From: JAMZMI01 sp039970095 | GTDB taxonomy: Bacteria; Bacteroidota; Bacteroidia; Cytophagales; Cyclobacteriaceae | Assembly (NCBI GenBank): GCA_039970095.1 | Contig: JBDVMP010000106.1 | Coordinates: 23,173 to 87,172, forward strand | DNA length: 64,000 bases | Reading direction: 5' to 3' | Part shown: positions 51,773 to 60,736 of the stretch, one piece after another | Layout of the letters: each line of letters opens with the position of its first letter | Numbering within the stretch: position 1 is the first letter of the stretch | Program-made: the position numbers and the translations under genes | The notes under the pieces: model-generated | Told to the model about the DNA's origin: nothing | Seen by the model: only the letters and a program-made list of their open reading frames with translations | The model's database searches: none

Positions 51773-53557
51773 TTACTTCGCTCCTAACCATTCTTCTCTG
51801 TTTTTCAGCTCACTTTTTCCGGCATCTTCTGCGAAAGACAAAACGATTGTTGGATCCTGAGTGGCCGTGAACTTGGCTGATTTTAATTTACCCAGTTGCT
51901 CATAAGTCACGACATATGTTTTGCCCGGCTTCAGTCCGCTTACTATTTCTTCAAATGTATTGTCTTCATCTAGTTCTATTCCATTAAGGGAAAGCAATCT
52001 GTCTCCTTGATTGAGCCCGGCTTCATACAGTGCTGTTCCCTTCAGAAGTCCGCTTTCCACTCGTCCATCTTCGGCTACTTTCACTTTTCCTGTGTAAACC
52101 TTTCCCGTTTCTGCCAGGGCAATCTTAATGCCCATTGGGGCATATAACTCTTCAAAGTCTGGAAGTTGAGAATCATAGACATAGTTAGTGAAAAAGTCTT
52201 TTGCGAAAGCGTCATCACCAGTCACAGTGGCCAGAGCGTTCTGTAAGTCTTCCATGTTGTATGGTTGTTCTGTTTTGCCATATTGCTGCCATACATACTT
52301 CATGTAATCGTCAAGAGACAGGTTTCTAAACTCGCTTCTAATAGATAAGTCCAGCACGAGCCCAAGTAGTTCGCCGTAGGTGTAGTAGCTGATAAAATTG
52401 TTTTGGTAGTTGGTAGCATCATTGGCAGTTCCCGCGTCCACAAAGAGCGCATTGTGGCTCATTTGGATGGGGGTGCGAATTTTACGTCCCGGAGAGTTCA
52501 ACACCTTGTTGAGTACGGCGGATGCTGTGGCCAGGTATTTTTCTTGGCTGATAATCTTCGACCGGCATAGAGCCAGCTCGTCGTAGTAGTTGGTAAAACC
52601 TTCGCCAAACCACAATTCACCCGAAAGGTTGGTGTTGTCAAAATCAAATGGTTCAAGAGACTTTGGCCTGATTCTCTCGATGTTCCAGGCGTGGAAAAAT
52701 TCGTGAGAAATAGACCCTATCAGGTAAGGAGCGTGCTGAGCGAGGTTGCCCTGGCTGGTGCAAATGGTGCTATTGCGATGTTCCATGGCGTCACCGTGAA
52801 CCCACGGGCTGTAGGAGCAAAGGAAGGTGTACTTGCCAAAATCAAATTTCGGCAATTCGCCAAATACTGCTTTTTCCTGATCTACAATCTTTTTGATCCA
52901 CTCTATGTAATTATCCAACTCCTGATCATTACCCTGATGCATGGTGGCTACTTCAATGGTTTGTCCATCCACCTCCCAGCTTCTCCAGGATATTTCACCA
53001 GCCATGGTTGGGCTGTCAAAAAAGTAGTAATAGTTAGGAGCGGAGAACGTGTGGTCATCTTCTTGCTGAAGCTGCGTACCAACTGACCATTCGGGTTTGT
53101 CCGTGAGATCAATGGTGAGGTTTATTTTCCTATCTTCGAGATTGGTGCCATAAGCAAAAGTGGCGGGCATGTTGAGGTGTAACCTTTCTGCATCTATGCC
53201 TGTATAGGTTCCATCAGCGTGATTTCCATACAGTGTGTATTCGAAAATGACGTCATTTCCAATCAATGGAATTTTCCATGAAAAAGGGGTGGTTCTGATA
53301 AGTTTCAGCGGTTTTCCTTCCATGTCAGTTGCAGACTCGGCGTACACATTTTTTGCAAAATTGTGCAGCGCATATCGCCCGGGAGATGAGTTGGGCATAC
53401 GGATTTCTAATGTGTCGCGATTTAGCTCTGTCAGGGTGACTTTTATGCGCAGCTCATGGTGTTGGATATCGTCTAGTACAAGCTCATAGTTGATCGCTTT
53501 TTGAGCGAAAGTGAGAGCCGAAGAAATGAGTAAAATTGTCGTTATGAATAATCTCAT
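51773..53557 (-). CDS. Secreted M61-family (glycyl aminopeptidase-like) metallopeptidase
   Basis: I chose the ATG at 53557 because it opens a signal peptide (MRLFITTILLISSALTFAQ); the longer frame from 53611 would precede it by 18 residues. The ~594-aa enzyme has an N-terminal beta domain (IRMPNSSPGRYALHNFAKNV). The gluzincin catalytic region follows, with HEFFH in SISHEFFHAWNIERIRP and the third ligand region ELWFGEGFTNYYDELA. A C-terminal PDZ domain contains KGTALYEAGLNQGDRLLSLN. It cleaves N-terminal residues from peptides in the periplasm or outside. It has its own -7 element. Confidence 0.92.
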   Translation of the reverse strand: MRLFITTILLISSALTFAQKAINYELVLDDIQHHELRIKVTLTELNRDTLEIRMPNSSPGRYALHNFAKNVYAESATDMEGKPLKLIRTTPFSWKIPLIGNDVIFEYTLYGNHADGTYTGIDAERLHLNMPATFAYGTNLEDRKINLTIDLTDKPEWSVGTQLQQEDDHTFSAPNYYYFFDSPTMAGEISWRSWEVDGQTIEVATMHQGNDQELDNYIEWIKKIVDQEKAVFGELPKFDFGKYTFLCSYSPWVHGDAMEHRNSTICTSQGNLAQHAPYLIGSISHEFFHAWNIERIRPKSLEPFDFDNTNLSGELWFGEGFTNYYDELALCRSKIISQEKYLATASAVLNKVLNSPGRKIRTPIQMSHNALFVDAGTANDATNYQNNFISYYTYGELLGLVLDLSIRSEFRNLSLDDYMKYVWQQYGKTEQPYNMEDLQNALATVTGDDAFAKDFFTNYVYDSQLPDFEELYAPMGIKIALAETGKVYTGKVKVAEDGRVESGLLKGTALYEAGLNQGDRLLSLNGIELDEDNTFEEIVSGLKPGKTYVVTYEQLGKLKSAKFTATQDPTIVLSFAEDAGKSELKNREEWLGAK

Positions 53558-53587
53558 GAAGGTTCTTTTTTCAAAATGCAATGATCG

Positions 53588-53595
53588 CAAATTTA
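53588..53595 (-). promoter_or_regulatory. -7 element of the M61 peptidase gene
   Basis: TAAATTTG on the minus strand matches TAnnTTTG, 30 bases before the ATG at 53557. This supports the chosen start, since the upstream in-frame ATG at 53611 would lie before it. No clear -33 element was found. Confidence 0.5.
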
Positions 53596-53727
53596 GAATC
53601 AATCCTAACATTTAATAATGTAAGCGGCATTACGTTTTGATGCTTAAGATATTCCCATGCTTGTTTATTATCCATATGGAACGTTTTCTTTGCAGCTTCA
53701 ATTAACACACGAAACAAAAACAATTTA

Positions 53728-54579
53728 ATGAACAAGATCGCGATAGTACTCATCATTATTCTGGCTGCTTGCCAAACTCCTCAAAAAACAGAAAAAGGAG
53801 GCTTTATTGATGAATCATGGATAAACGATAGGGTAGCATCAGCGAAAGAGCGCTTGCTGTCTGATGAAAATGGAGCGAAGGTATGGGAGAGTATAGAAGC
53901 GCATGGAGGACTCAGTAGCTGGTTTGGCAATGGGCCTATTCGATTTCAATTTGATTACCAACCTTTAGGTGGTGGAACCAGAAGAAATACAGTGCAAACA
54001 ATAGAGCAATGGTCGGTAAAGGCTGTTCATGAAGTGCCTGAAGGAGATATGAGTTTTGGTTGGGATGGTTCTCAAGCCTGGATCTTTCCGGATACAGCTG
54101 AGCTTTCTGTAAACGCAAGATTTTGGTCTAAGACACCTTTCTATTTCATTGGCTTGCCATTTGTTCTTGCTGATGAAGGGATCAAGTATTCTTATTTGTC
54201 GCCTCAAGAGCTCGAAGGGGAAATGTATGATTTGGTGAAAGTAAGCTACGACCAGGGAGTGGGAGATGCTTCGGGAGACTTTTATGTGATTTACATCAAT
54301 CAGAAAACCAAACTTATGGGGGCACTGCGTTATATAGTTTCATATCCGGGCTTTTTCCCCAATGGAGGCCACTCGAACGAAAAATTTATGAAAATAAATT
54401 CGTTAGTAGAGGTTGACGGTATTCAGTTGCCTACTGGGTATAAAACATATTGGTGGGTTGATGAAGCACCTGAAGAACACATCACCAATATCGCGGTGAG
54501 CGATTACTCATTTCACAACGATCTTGATCCTGACTTTTTCGATACTCCGGCTGGAGCCAAAGTTTTGGAAGGGCTGTAA
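53728..54579 (+). CDS. Lipoprotein of unknown function
   Basis: This 283-aa protein starts with a lipoprotein signal, MNKIAIVLIIILAACQTPQK, with lipidated Cys15. The mature part is beta-rich: WESIEAHGGLSSWFGNGPIR, EQWSVKAVHEV, WDGSQAWIFPD, YDLVKVSYDQGVGDASGDFY and VDGIQLPTGYKTYWW. That pattern suggests a LolA/LppX-like half-barrel that binds a hydrophobic ligand, but this is a guess from motif layout. It stands alone between divergent and downstream genes and is followed by a perfect 12-bp hairpin. Confidence 0.82.
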   Translation: MNKIAIVLIIILAACQTPQKTEKGGFIDESWINDRVASAKERLLSDENGAKVWESIEAHGGLSSWFGNGPIRFQFDYQPLGGGTRRNTVQTIEQWSVKAVHEVPEGDMSFGWDGSQAWIFPDTAELSVNARFWSKTPFYFIGLPFVLADEGIKYSYLSPQELEGEMYDLVKVSYDQGVGDASGDFYVIYINQKTKLMGALRYIVSYPGFFPNGGHSNEKFMKINSLVEVDGIQLPTGYKTYWWVDEAPEEHITNIAVSDYSFHNDLDPDFFDTPAGAKVLEGL

Positions 54580-54614
54580 GCTTCTGAATGATTTTGTAAA
54601 AATGGTATGACGAA

Positions 54615-54647
54615 ATCGATTGAAGCTCAATGTTGGCTTCAATCGAT
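54615..54647 (+). terminator. Perfect 12-bp hairpin after the lipoprotein gene
   Basis: ATCGATTGAAGC (54615-54626) pairs perfectly with GCTTCAATCGAT (54636-54647) around a nine-base loop. The T tract is weak (ATTTC). Confidence 0.65.
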
Positions 54648-54709
54648 ATTTCACCTCTTAAGAAAGACTCATTCAAAATCAGAGGCTCTTGCGTCTAAGA
54701 TGTAAGTTT

Positions 54710-54742
54710 TTTGCTCAATGTCTTTTGCTAATCATACCTTTG
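54710..54742 (+). promoter_or_regulatory. Promoter of the ABC-F gene, abutting the start codon
   Basis: TTTG (54710-54713), 21 bases, and TACCTTTG (54735-54742) fit the Bacteroidota consensus. Only CGGC separates the -7 element from the ATG at 54747. Transcription would start at or within a few bases of the ATG, so the mRNA may be leaderless. Confidence 0.72.
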
Positions 54743-54746
54743 CGGC

Positions 54747-56627
54747 ATGAATTACCTATCGGTGGAAGGGCTGGCCAAAAGCTATGATGAGCGACAGCTA
54801 TTTGAAAATCTTACAATTGGATTAGATCAAGGACAAAAGGCCGCATTGGTCGGTGTGAATGGCTGTGGTAAATCCACGCTGCTCAAAATCATTGCTGGTC
54901 TTGAAAAGCCAGATAGAGGAGTTGTTTCCTTTCGCAAAGGCATTAGGGTTTCGATTCTTCCACAAAACCCGGTTTTTGAAGATTCGGATAATGTAGTGCA
55001 AGCGGTTTTTTCTGAGGACATTGACGAACTGAATGTCATCAGGGATTATGAGTTGGCTTTGCACAAAGCCACAATCGATCCAGACAATGCTCCTGATATT
55101 TCGCCGCTGCTAGAGCGCATGGACCAACTCAATGCGTGGGATTATGAAAGCCAGGTCAAGCAGATGCTGGGTGAACTTGGTATTCATGACCTGGAGCAGA
55201 AGATGGGTGAGCTTTCTGGCGGGCAAAGAAAGCGTGTGGCCATGGCCAGAGCGCTAATAGTAAAGCCTGACTTTCTTATTCTCGATGAGCCTACCAACCA
55301 TCTTGATCTTGGAGTGATCGAGTGGCTTGAAAACTATTTAGCTACAGCCAACATGACTCTGCTTATGGTTACTCACGATAGGTATTTCTTAGATCGTGTG
55401 ACCAATGAGATATTAGAGATCGATCAAGGGGAGATTTTCAGATATAAAGGCAATTATCAAAACTTTCTGGAAAAGAAAGCAGAACGCGAACAGCAAGATG
55501 CTGCATCGGTAGATAAAGCTAAAAACCTGCTTCGAAAAGAGCTGGACTGGATGCGGCGACAGCCAAAAGCCAGAGGAACCAAGGCGAAATACCGTGTGGA
55601 TGCCTTCTACGAAACGAAGGAAAAAGCATCAAAGAATGTGGGGAGACAGGAACTTGAAGTGAACCTGAAAGGTGAGCGTCAAGGTAAGAAGATCATGGAG
55701 TTGGAGCAGGTGAGCAAGGCCTACGGTGATTTGAAAATCATGGATCATTTCAACTATGTGTTCAAGCGAAAAGAACGTGTGGGGATCGTGGGTCCGAATG
55801 GTGTGGGTAAATCCACCTTCCTCAATATCCTAACTGGCGAAGAGAAACCAGATAGCGGTAAGATCGACCTGGGACAAACAACCAAGTTTGGATATTATAC
55901 CCAGGAGGAGGCCATTTTCGACCCGTCAAAGCGTGTGCTGGATGTGGTGAAAGAAGTCGCTGAGGTTATCAAACTTTCCAATGGCTCAGAGATCACTGCG
56001 TCTCAGCTTTTAAATCAGTTTTTGTTCCCTCCAAAAATGCAGTTCAACGTAGTGGGCAAGCTCAGTGGGGGAGAGCGCAAAAGACTACAGCTCCTTCGGG
56101 TTTTGATGCTCAATCCCAATTTCCTAATCCTGGATGAGCCTACAAATGACCTTGATTTGATGACGCTCAATGTGCTGGAAGATTATCTGGATACGTTTGA
56201 AGGCTGCCTGATGATAGTCTCTCACGACAGGTATTTCATGGATAGATTGACGGATCACTTATTTGTGTTTGAAGGACAAGGTAATATCCGTGACTTTCCG
56301 GGTAACTATACTGATTATCGCGAGAAGGAAGGAAAGCTCCCAACACTGGACAGAAAAAGCAATGAGCCTGAGCCCAAGAAACCTTCAACCGTTCAGGGGC
56401 AGCCAGCAGTGGAAAAGAAAAAGCTCTCTTACAATGAACAGCGCGAGTACGATGGTCTAGAAGGCGAGATGGAAAAATTAGAGGTTAGAAAAGAAGAGCT
56501 TGTAGAGGAAATGACTGGCGAAACCGAATATGAAAAGCTCCAGAAACTCACCGAGCAACTGGAGCAGGTCAAATCCGAATTGGAAGCAAAAGAAATGCGC
56601 TGGTTGGAACTGAGCGAGCGGGCTTAA
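54747..56627 (+). CDS. ABC-F family ATPase (Uup-like)
   Basis: This 626-aa soluble protein has two ABC domains and no membrane part. The first has Walker A GVNGCGKSTLL, signature LSGGQRKRVAMARAL and Walker B LILDEPTNHLDL. The second has GPNGVGKSTFL, LSGGERKRLQLLRVL and LILDEPTNDLDL. The P-site linker contains DWMRRQPKARGTKAKYRVDA. A C-terminal coiled coil (EGEMEKLEVRKEELVEEMTG) is typical of Uup-type members. ABC-F proteins act on the ribosome or, for Uup, are linked to DNA stability. It is a single gene with a promoter abutting its ATG. Confidence 0.95.
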   Translation: MNYLSVEGLAKSYDERQLFENLTIGLDQGQKAALVGVNGCGKSTLLKIIAGLEKPDRGVVSFRKGIRVSILPQNPVFEDSDNVVQAVFSEDIDELNVIRDYELALHKATIDPDNAPDISPLLERMDQLNAWDYESQVKQMLGELGIHDLEQKMGELSGGQRKRVAMARALIVKPDFLILDEPTNHLDLGVIEWLENYLATANMTLLMVTHDRYFLDRVTNEILEIDQGEIFRYKGNYQNFLEKKAEREQQDAASVDKAKNLLRKELDWMRRQPKARGTKAKYRVDAFYETKEKASKNVGRQELEVNLKGERQGKKIMELEQVSKAYGDLKIMDHFNYVFKRKERVGIVGPNGVGKSTFLNILTGEEKPDSGKIDLGQTTKFGYYTQEEAIFDPSKRVLDVVKEVAEVIKLSNGSEITASQLLNQFLFPPKMQFNVVGKLSGGERKRLQLLRVLMLNPNFLILDEPTNDLDLMTLNVLEDYLDTFEGCLMIVSHDRYFMDRLTDHLFVFEGQGNIRDFPGNYTDYREKEGKLPTLDRKSNEPEPKKPSTVQGQPAVEKKKLSYNEQREYDGLEGEMEKLEVRKEELVEEMTGETEYEKLQKLTEQLEQVKSELEAKEMRWLELSERA

Positions 56628-56981
56628 TCAAGCCGCTGACCAGATCACTTCTTTAAAAGTATTGTTGACACCCACTATCTCAAACCTGAGCGGATAGGGC
56701 TGTATCGTCAATCTGGAATGAATTTCGTCAAAATCATCGCCTTCAACTTCTACACCATCGTTGGTTAGGTATTCTTCTATAGACTTCATCTCGCTATCGG
56801 AGAAGTAATCGTCGTAGATGTCGAAAAGCTTTTCAAGTAAAAATGATCCGTATTGCAACTTGATTTCAATCAGATAATCATTTAAGCTTTCAGCTAAAAG
56901 AGGATCTTGTTCTCTGTTGTTAATGTGTGAATTGATCGTGTGTACTTTTTCGATCAAATTATTCAACCTGTTAATGTCCAT
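56628..56981 (-). CDS. Small acidic protein of unknown function
   Basis: I do not recognise this 117-aa protein. It is acidic and mostly helical over residues 1-75 (DINRLNNLIEKVHTINSHIN, LEKLFDIYDDYFSDSEMKSI), then short beta-like (LTIQPYPLRFEIVGVNN). There is no signal or membrane segment. Its stop codon directly abuts that of the convergent ABC-F gene, leaving no room for a terminator. The start is the first ATG of the frame. Confidence 0.75.
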   Translation of the reverse strand: MDINRLNNLIEKVHTINSHINNREQDPLLAESLNDYLIEIKLQYGSFLLEKLFDIYDDYFSDSEMKSIEEYLTNDGVEVEGDDFDEIHSRLTIQPYPLRFEIVGVNNTFKEVIWSAA

Positions 56982-57384
56982 TACTGCGGGGTTTTAGTGA
57001 TATGAACTTTTGTATTTCAGATGTTTATGCTTTTGGTGGCTGATGATCCTTCAGGGTAGCGTGGGCTTGTTTTGTTGTTTCTGAGTATGATGAATTTATT
57101 AAATATGGAATAGGCGTTTGTTTGAAAACTCAAATTTGTATGAATTGTAATATTTATCAAAATAAATCAAAATATATTAATTTATAAATATTTGAAGTCG
57201 GGATTTGACTTTTAAAAGTTTGTTAGAATTAGTGAAAATTAGGCTCAGATGGAATGTGGCTTTAAAACGATTGTAACAGGTTTTTGATCAATATACCCTA
57301 AAAGTGGTATTTCAAACTATCTGGGGTGTCTCTACTTTAGTGAACGTAACAGTGCGTTCTGCATCTGTTCACCGCTGGTTAAGG

Positions 57385-57417
57385 GCCTTCTCTGACGTGA
57401 GAAGGCTTTTTTTGTTT
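57385..57417 (+). terminator. Rho-independent terminator in the gap before the TetR-like gene
   Basis: GCCTTCTC (57385-57392) and GAGAAGGC (57399-57406) form a perfect 8-bp stem with a T run. No plus-strand gene lies between 56628 and it, so it may end a small RNA encoded in the AT-rich 56982-57384 stretch. I see no coding frame there. Confidence 0.85.
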
Positions 57418-57465
57418 TTTTTCATTTTGCCAGAACATTTGTAATTGACACTATGTTACCCCGGC

Positions 57466-58134
57466 ATGGAAAAGACTACAGCAAAAACCAAGACCAGGGC
57501 AGTCAGTAAAGCCGCTCTTCAGAAGGCTTTCATAGAACACCTCCTTACCCACGATAAGAACCCTGTTTCAATCTTTGATTTCACTAAAAAGTTAAAAGCC
57601 ACGGAAACGGATTTTTACAAGCATTTCAATTCTTTCAAATCATTAGAGCGCAGCATTTGGCTGGACTGGTTTATCAAAACAACCAGCACATTAGCGAAAG
57701 ATGAGGCCTTTGCGCAATATTCGGTTCGGGAAAAGTTTCTGGCATTTTATTTCACATGGTTTGAGGTGATCCTACCCAATAGAAGCTATGTGATTTACAG
57801 GCTTGAGAAAATGAGTAAAAAGGACCTCAATCCATTTTTCCTTTTTTCACTGAAGGATGGTTTTGAAGAATTCGTCTCTGATCTGATGGCTGAGGGAAAG
57901 GAAACCGATGAGGTAGCTGAGCGACCTTTTGCCAGACAATATGAGAAAGCATTTTGGTTGCACTTTATGTTTATCAATAAGTTTTGGGCCGATGATGACA
58001 GTGAAGCGTTCGAGAAGACAGATGCGGCCATCGAAAAATCCGTGAATCTTGGACTTGACCTTGTCGGAAAAGGGCCACTTGATTCCATGATTGATTTTGC
58101 CAAATTCCTTTTCCAAAACAAAAAACCATTTTAG
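57466..58134 (+). CDS. TetR-like transcriptional regulator
   Basis: I chose the ATG at 57466 over a TTG seven codons upstream. The 222-aa protein has an N-terminal helix-turn-helix-like region (LQKAFIEHLLTHDKNPVSIF, then ATETDFYKHFNSFKSLERSI) in place of the usual TetR motif and an all-helical C-terminal ligand domain. It is a divergent member. Its stop codon abuts the ATG of the AarF-type kinase gene with no gap, so the two are translationally coupled and the regulator may control the pair. Confidence 0.82.
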   Translation: MEKTTAKTKTRAVSKAALQKAFIEHLLTHDKNPVSIFDFTKKLKATETDFYKHFNSFKSLERSIWLDWFIKTTSTLAKDEAFAQYSVREKFLAFYFTWFEVILPNRSYVIYRLEKMSKKDLNPFFLFSLKDGFEEFVSDLMAEGKETDEVAERPFARQYEKAFWLHFMFINKFWADDDSEAFEKTDAAIEKSVNLGLDLVGKGPLDSMIDFAKFLFQNKKPF

Positions 58135-59442
58135 ATGAAGGAGCAAAACAGTATTCCGGTAGGCAAAGTCTCGCGTGCCGCCAGGTTCGTGAAAACAGGT
58201 GCCAAGGTTGGTGGAAACTATCTTAAGCATTACTCTAAGAAACTCGTCGACAAAAACACTAGCCGTGACCAACTCGATCAGGACAATGCAGAGGATATTT
58301 ATGATTCATTGAGCGAATTGAAAGGTTCAGCTCTGAAGGTAGCGCAGATGTTGGCGATGGATAAAAACCTATTGCCAACAGCATATCAGGACAAATTTTC
58401 CATGAGTCAATACAGTGCACCGCCACTTTCTTTTCCATTGGTGGTCAAGACTTTTCAAAAATATTTCGGCAAGTCACCTTTGGCTATGTTTGATTCATTT
58501 ACGAAAGATGCTGTTAATGCGGCCTCCATAGGTCAGGTGCATCGTGCCACAAAAGACGATGCTGTTTACGCTGTGAAGATTCAATACCCTGGTGTGGCGG
58601 AAAGTGTAAGGTCGGATTTGAAATTGGTCAAGCCTTTCGCTCTCAGGCTTTTTGGTCTCAATGAACGAGAGCTGGATCAATACATGGGAGAGGTCGAAGG
58701 CAAACTTTTGGAGGAGACAGATTACAAACTGGAGGTTCGCAGGTCTATTTCCATTTCAGAAGCGTGCAGTCACATTGATGGGTTGAAGTTTCCCCGATAC
58801 TACCCGGAGATGTCGGCAGAGCGTATCATTACCATGGACTGGTTGGATGGAAAACACATCAAAGAATTTTTGCAAACTGACCCCACACAAGAAGTGAAAA
58901 ATCAGATAGGTCAGGCCATGTGGGATTTTTACCACCATCAGGTTCATGAGCTGAAGGAAGTACATGCTGACCCTCACCCGGGAAACTTTCTCATGCAGGA
59001 GGATGGATCACTTGGGGTTATCGATTTTGGTTGTGTGAAAGAAATCCCTGAGGATTTTTACAACGCATATTTCCGCCTCATGAGTCGTGATTTGATTGCC
59101 AATGATGATGAGTTGATAGATATTTTGATGGGACTGAGTTTTATTTATGAAGATGATTCCGTCAAGGAAAAAGACCTCTACCTCAACGTGTTCAAAGACA
59201 TGACCATGCTGCTGGGGCGACCGTTCCATTCGGAAACGTTTGATTTTTCTGACAATTCATATTTCAACGAAATTTATGCGCTAAGCGAAAAGCTGTCGAG
59301 CATGAAGGAGCTGAGAAACTCAAAACATCCACGGGGTAGTAAACACGGGCTATACGTAAACAGGACGTATTTTGGATTGTATCAATTATTGAATGCACTG
59401 GGCGCCAGGGTCAATACGACCAAGCCGGATTGGTTAGCATGA
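58135..59442 (+). CDS. ABC1/AarF (UbiB-type) atypical kinase
   Basis: This 435-aa protein has the UbiB/ADCK signatures. The KxGQ-like helix reads KGSALKVAQMLAMD at about residue 63. The Ala-rich loop is NAASIGQVHRA at about 122, VYAVKIQYPG holds the ATP Lys, HADPHPGNFLM is the catalytic loop and GVIDFGCVK holds the metal Asp. Family members support quinone or lipid metabolism, and ATPase activity is better supported than protein kinase activity. There are no ubi or men genes nearby. It is co-transcribed with the upstream TetR-like regulator. Confidence 0.93.
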   Translation: MKEQNSIPVGKVSRAARFVKTGAKVGGNYLKHYSKKLVDKNTSRDQLDQDNAEDIYDSLSELKGSALKVAQMLAMDKNLLPTAYQDKFSMSQYSAPPLSFPLVVKTFQKYFGKSPLAMFDSFTKDAVNAASIGQVHRATKDDAVYAVKIQYPGVAESVRSDLKLVKPFALRLFGLNERELDQYMGEVEGKLLEETDYKLEVRRSISISEACSHIDGLKFPRYYPEMSAERIITMDWLDGKHIKEFLQTDPTQEVKNQIGQAMWDFYHHQVHELKEVHADPHPGNFLMQEDGSLGVIDFGCVKEIPEDFYNAYFRLMSRDLIANDDELIDILMGLSFIYEDDSVKEKDLYLNVFKDMTMLLGRPFHSETFDFSDNSYFNEIYALSEKLSSMKELRNSKHPRGSKHGLYVNRTYFGLYQLLNALGARVNTTKPDWLA

Positions 59443-59488
59443 CGATCAGTTAGTATGAGGATTAGAGGTTTTTAATTACCTTTTGAAA

Positions 59489-60736
59489 ATGAAAGTTTTT
59501 ACCCCAATTCTCGTCACACTCTTATTGATTGGATGTGGTGTCCAATCTCCGGATATACCAGAGCGCGATGTGCTCGAATGGAACAGTATTGAAAGCGATC
59601 TGCAATCTCAGCTGATCACCGCTTCCGATAGTGCTGTCATAGATCTGCCCGAAGGATACTTCATGTTTTCCCGATCGCTGCTCATCGATGGTAAAAAACA
59701 CCTGACCTTGAGGGGAGCAGGCATGGACAAGACCATTTTGTCCTTTGCCGCTCAGGAAGAAGGAGCCGAAGGGATCAAGGCTGCAAACTGCGTCAACCTC
59801 GCACTTGAGGGCTTCACCATAGAGGATGCCAAAGGAGACAACATCAAAATAACCGATAGCCGGGGGGTGGTGCTAAGAGACGTGAGGTCACAGTGGAACG
59901 GTGAACCGAAAATGGAAAATGGAGCGTATGCGTTTTACCCAGTTCTTTCCAAAAATGTTCTGATCGAGAATTGTGTGGCGATAGGCTCATCTGATGCGGG
60001 CATCTATGTGGGGCAGTCAGATTCTGTGATAATCAGAAGCAATGAAGCTTATTACAACGTGGCAGGTATCGAGAGCGAAAACTCTAAATGGGTAGATATC
60101 TATGATAACTATGCGCATCACAACACCGGTGGTATTCTGGTTTTTGACCTTCCGGGCTTGACGCAATATGGACACACCACCAGGGTTTTTGGTAATAGAA
60201 TAGAGTCTAACAACTACACCAATTTTGCGCCGGAAGGAAACGTCGTGGCTACAGTTCCTCCCGGAACAGGTCTTATGCTTTTGGCTACCAGAAATATTGA
60301 GATTTACGAAAACCTGATCAAAGACAATCAGTCGGTGGGAACGGCGATCATAAGCTATGATATAGTGGAAGCGCTCTCTACTGATGATGAGTCACAACTC
60401 AACGAAAACATCGAGAAGGCACAAAAGGACATGAACTATGATCCTTATCCCAATGATGTTTACATCCACGACAATATTTTTGACAATGGACATTTGACAC
60501 CCACTACCGAGAATGATTTCGGTTTGCTTTTCATGATGAAGTTCCCATTGAACACACCAGATATAGTGTGGGATGGTATCAGTGCAACAGGCGCTGATTT
60601 TCGCCTGTGCATCAACGAAAGTGAGAACGTCAAGTTCGCCAATCTGGATGCCGAAAATGACTTTGAAAACCTGGAAACAGGCTTAGGAGCTTATAAGTGT
60701 GAAGGTGATCAGGTTGTGTTAGAGTTGAGTCTATGA
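59489..60736 (+). CDS. Parallel beta-helix lipoprotein of the cytochrome-linked pair (TIGR03805-like)
   Basis: I chose the ATG at 59489, not the TTG two codons upstream. The 415-aa protein has the lipobox LLLIGCGVQ. From about residue 70 right-handed beta-helix (PbH1) coils follow: LTLRGAGMDKTILSFAAQ, VNLALEGFTIEDAKGDNIKI, VLIENCVAIGSSDAGIYVGQ and YNVAGIESENSKWVDIYDNY. Such helices often bind or cut polysaccharide. By memory, TIGR03805 describes this family as regularly adjacent to a second uncharacterised family, and the next gene fits it. The two genes overlap by four bases. Confidence 0.88.
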   Translation: MKVFTPILVTLLLIGCGVQSPDIPERDVLEWNSIESDLQSQLITASDSAVIDLPEGYFMFSRSLLIDGKKHLTLRGAGMDKTILSFAAQEEGAEGIKAANCVNLALEGFTIEDAKGDNIKITDSRGVVLRDVRSQWNGEPKMENGAYAFYPVLSKNVLIENCVAIGSSDAGIYVGQSDSVIIRSNEAYYNVAGIESENSKWVDIYDNYAHHNTGGILVFDLPGLTQYGHTTRVFGNRIESNNYTNFAPEGNVVATVPPGTGLMLLATRNIEIYENLIKDNQSVGTAIISYDIVEALSTDDESQLNENIEKAQKDMNYDPYPNDVYIHDNIFDNGHLTPTTENDFGLLFMMKFPLNTPDIVWDGISATGADFRLCINESENVKFANLDAENDFENLETGLGAYKCEGDQVVLELSL

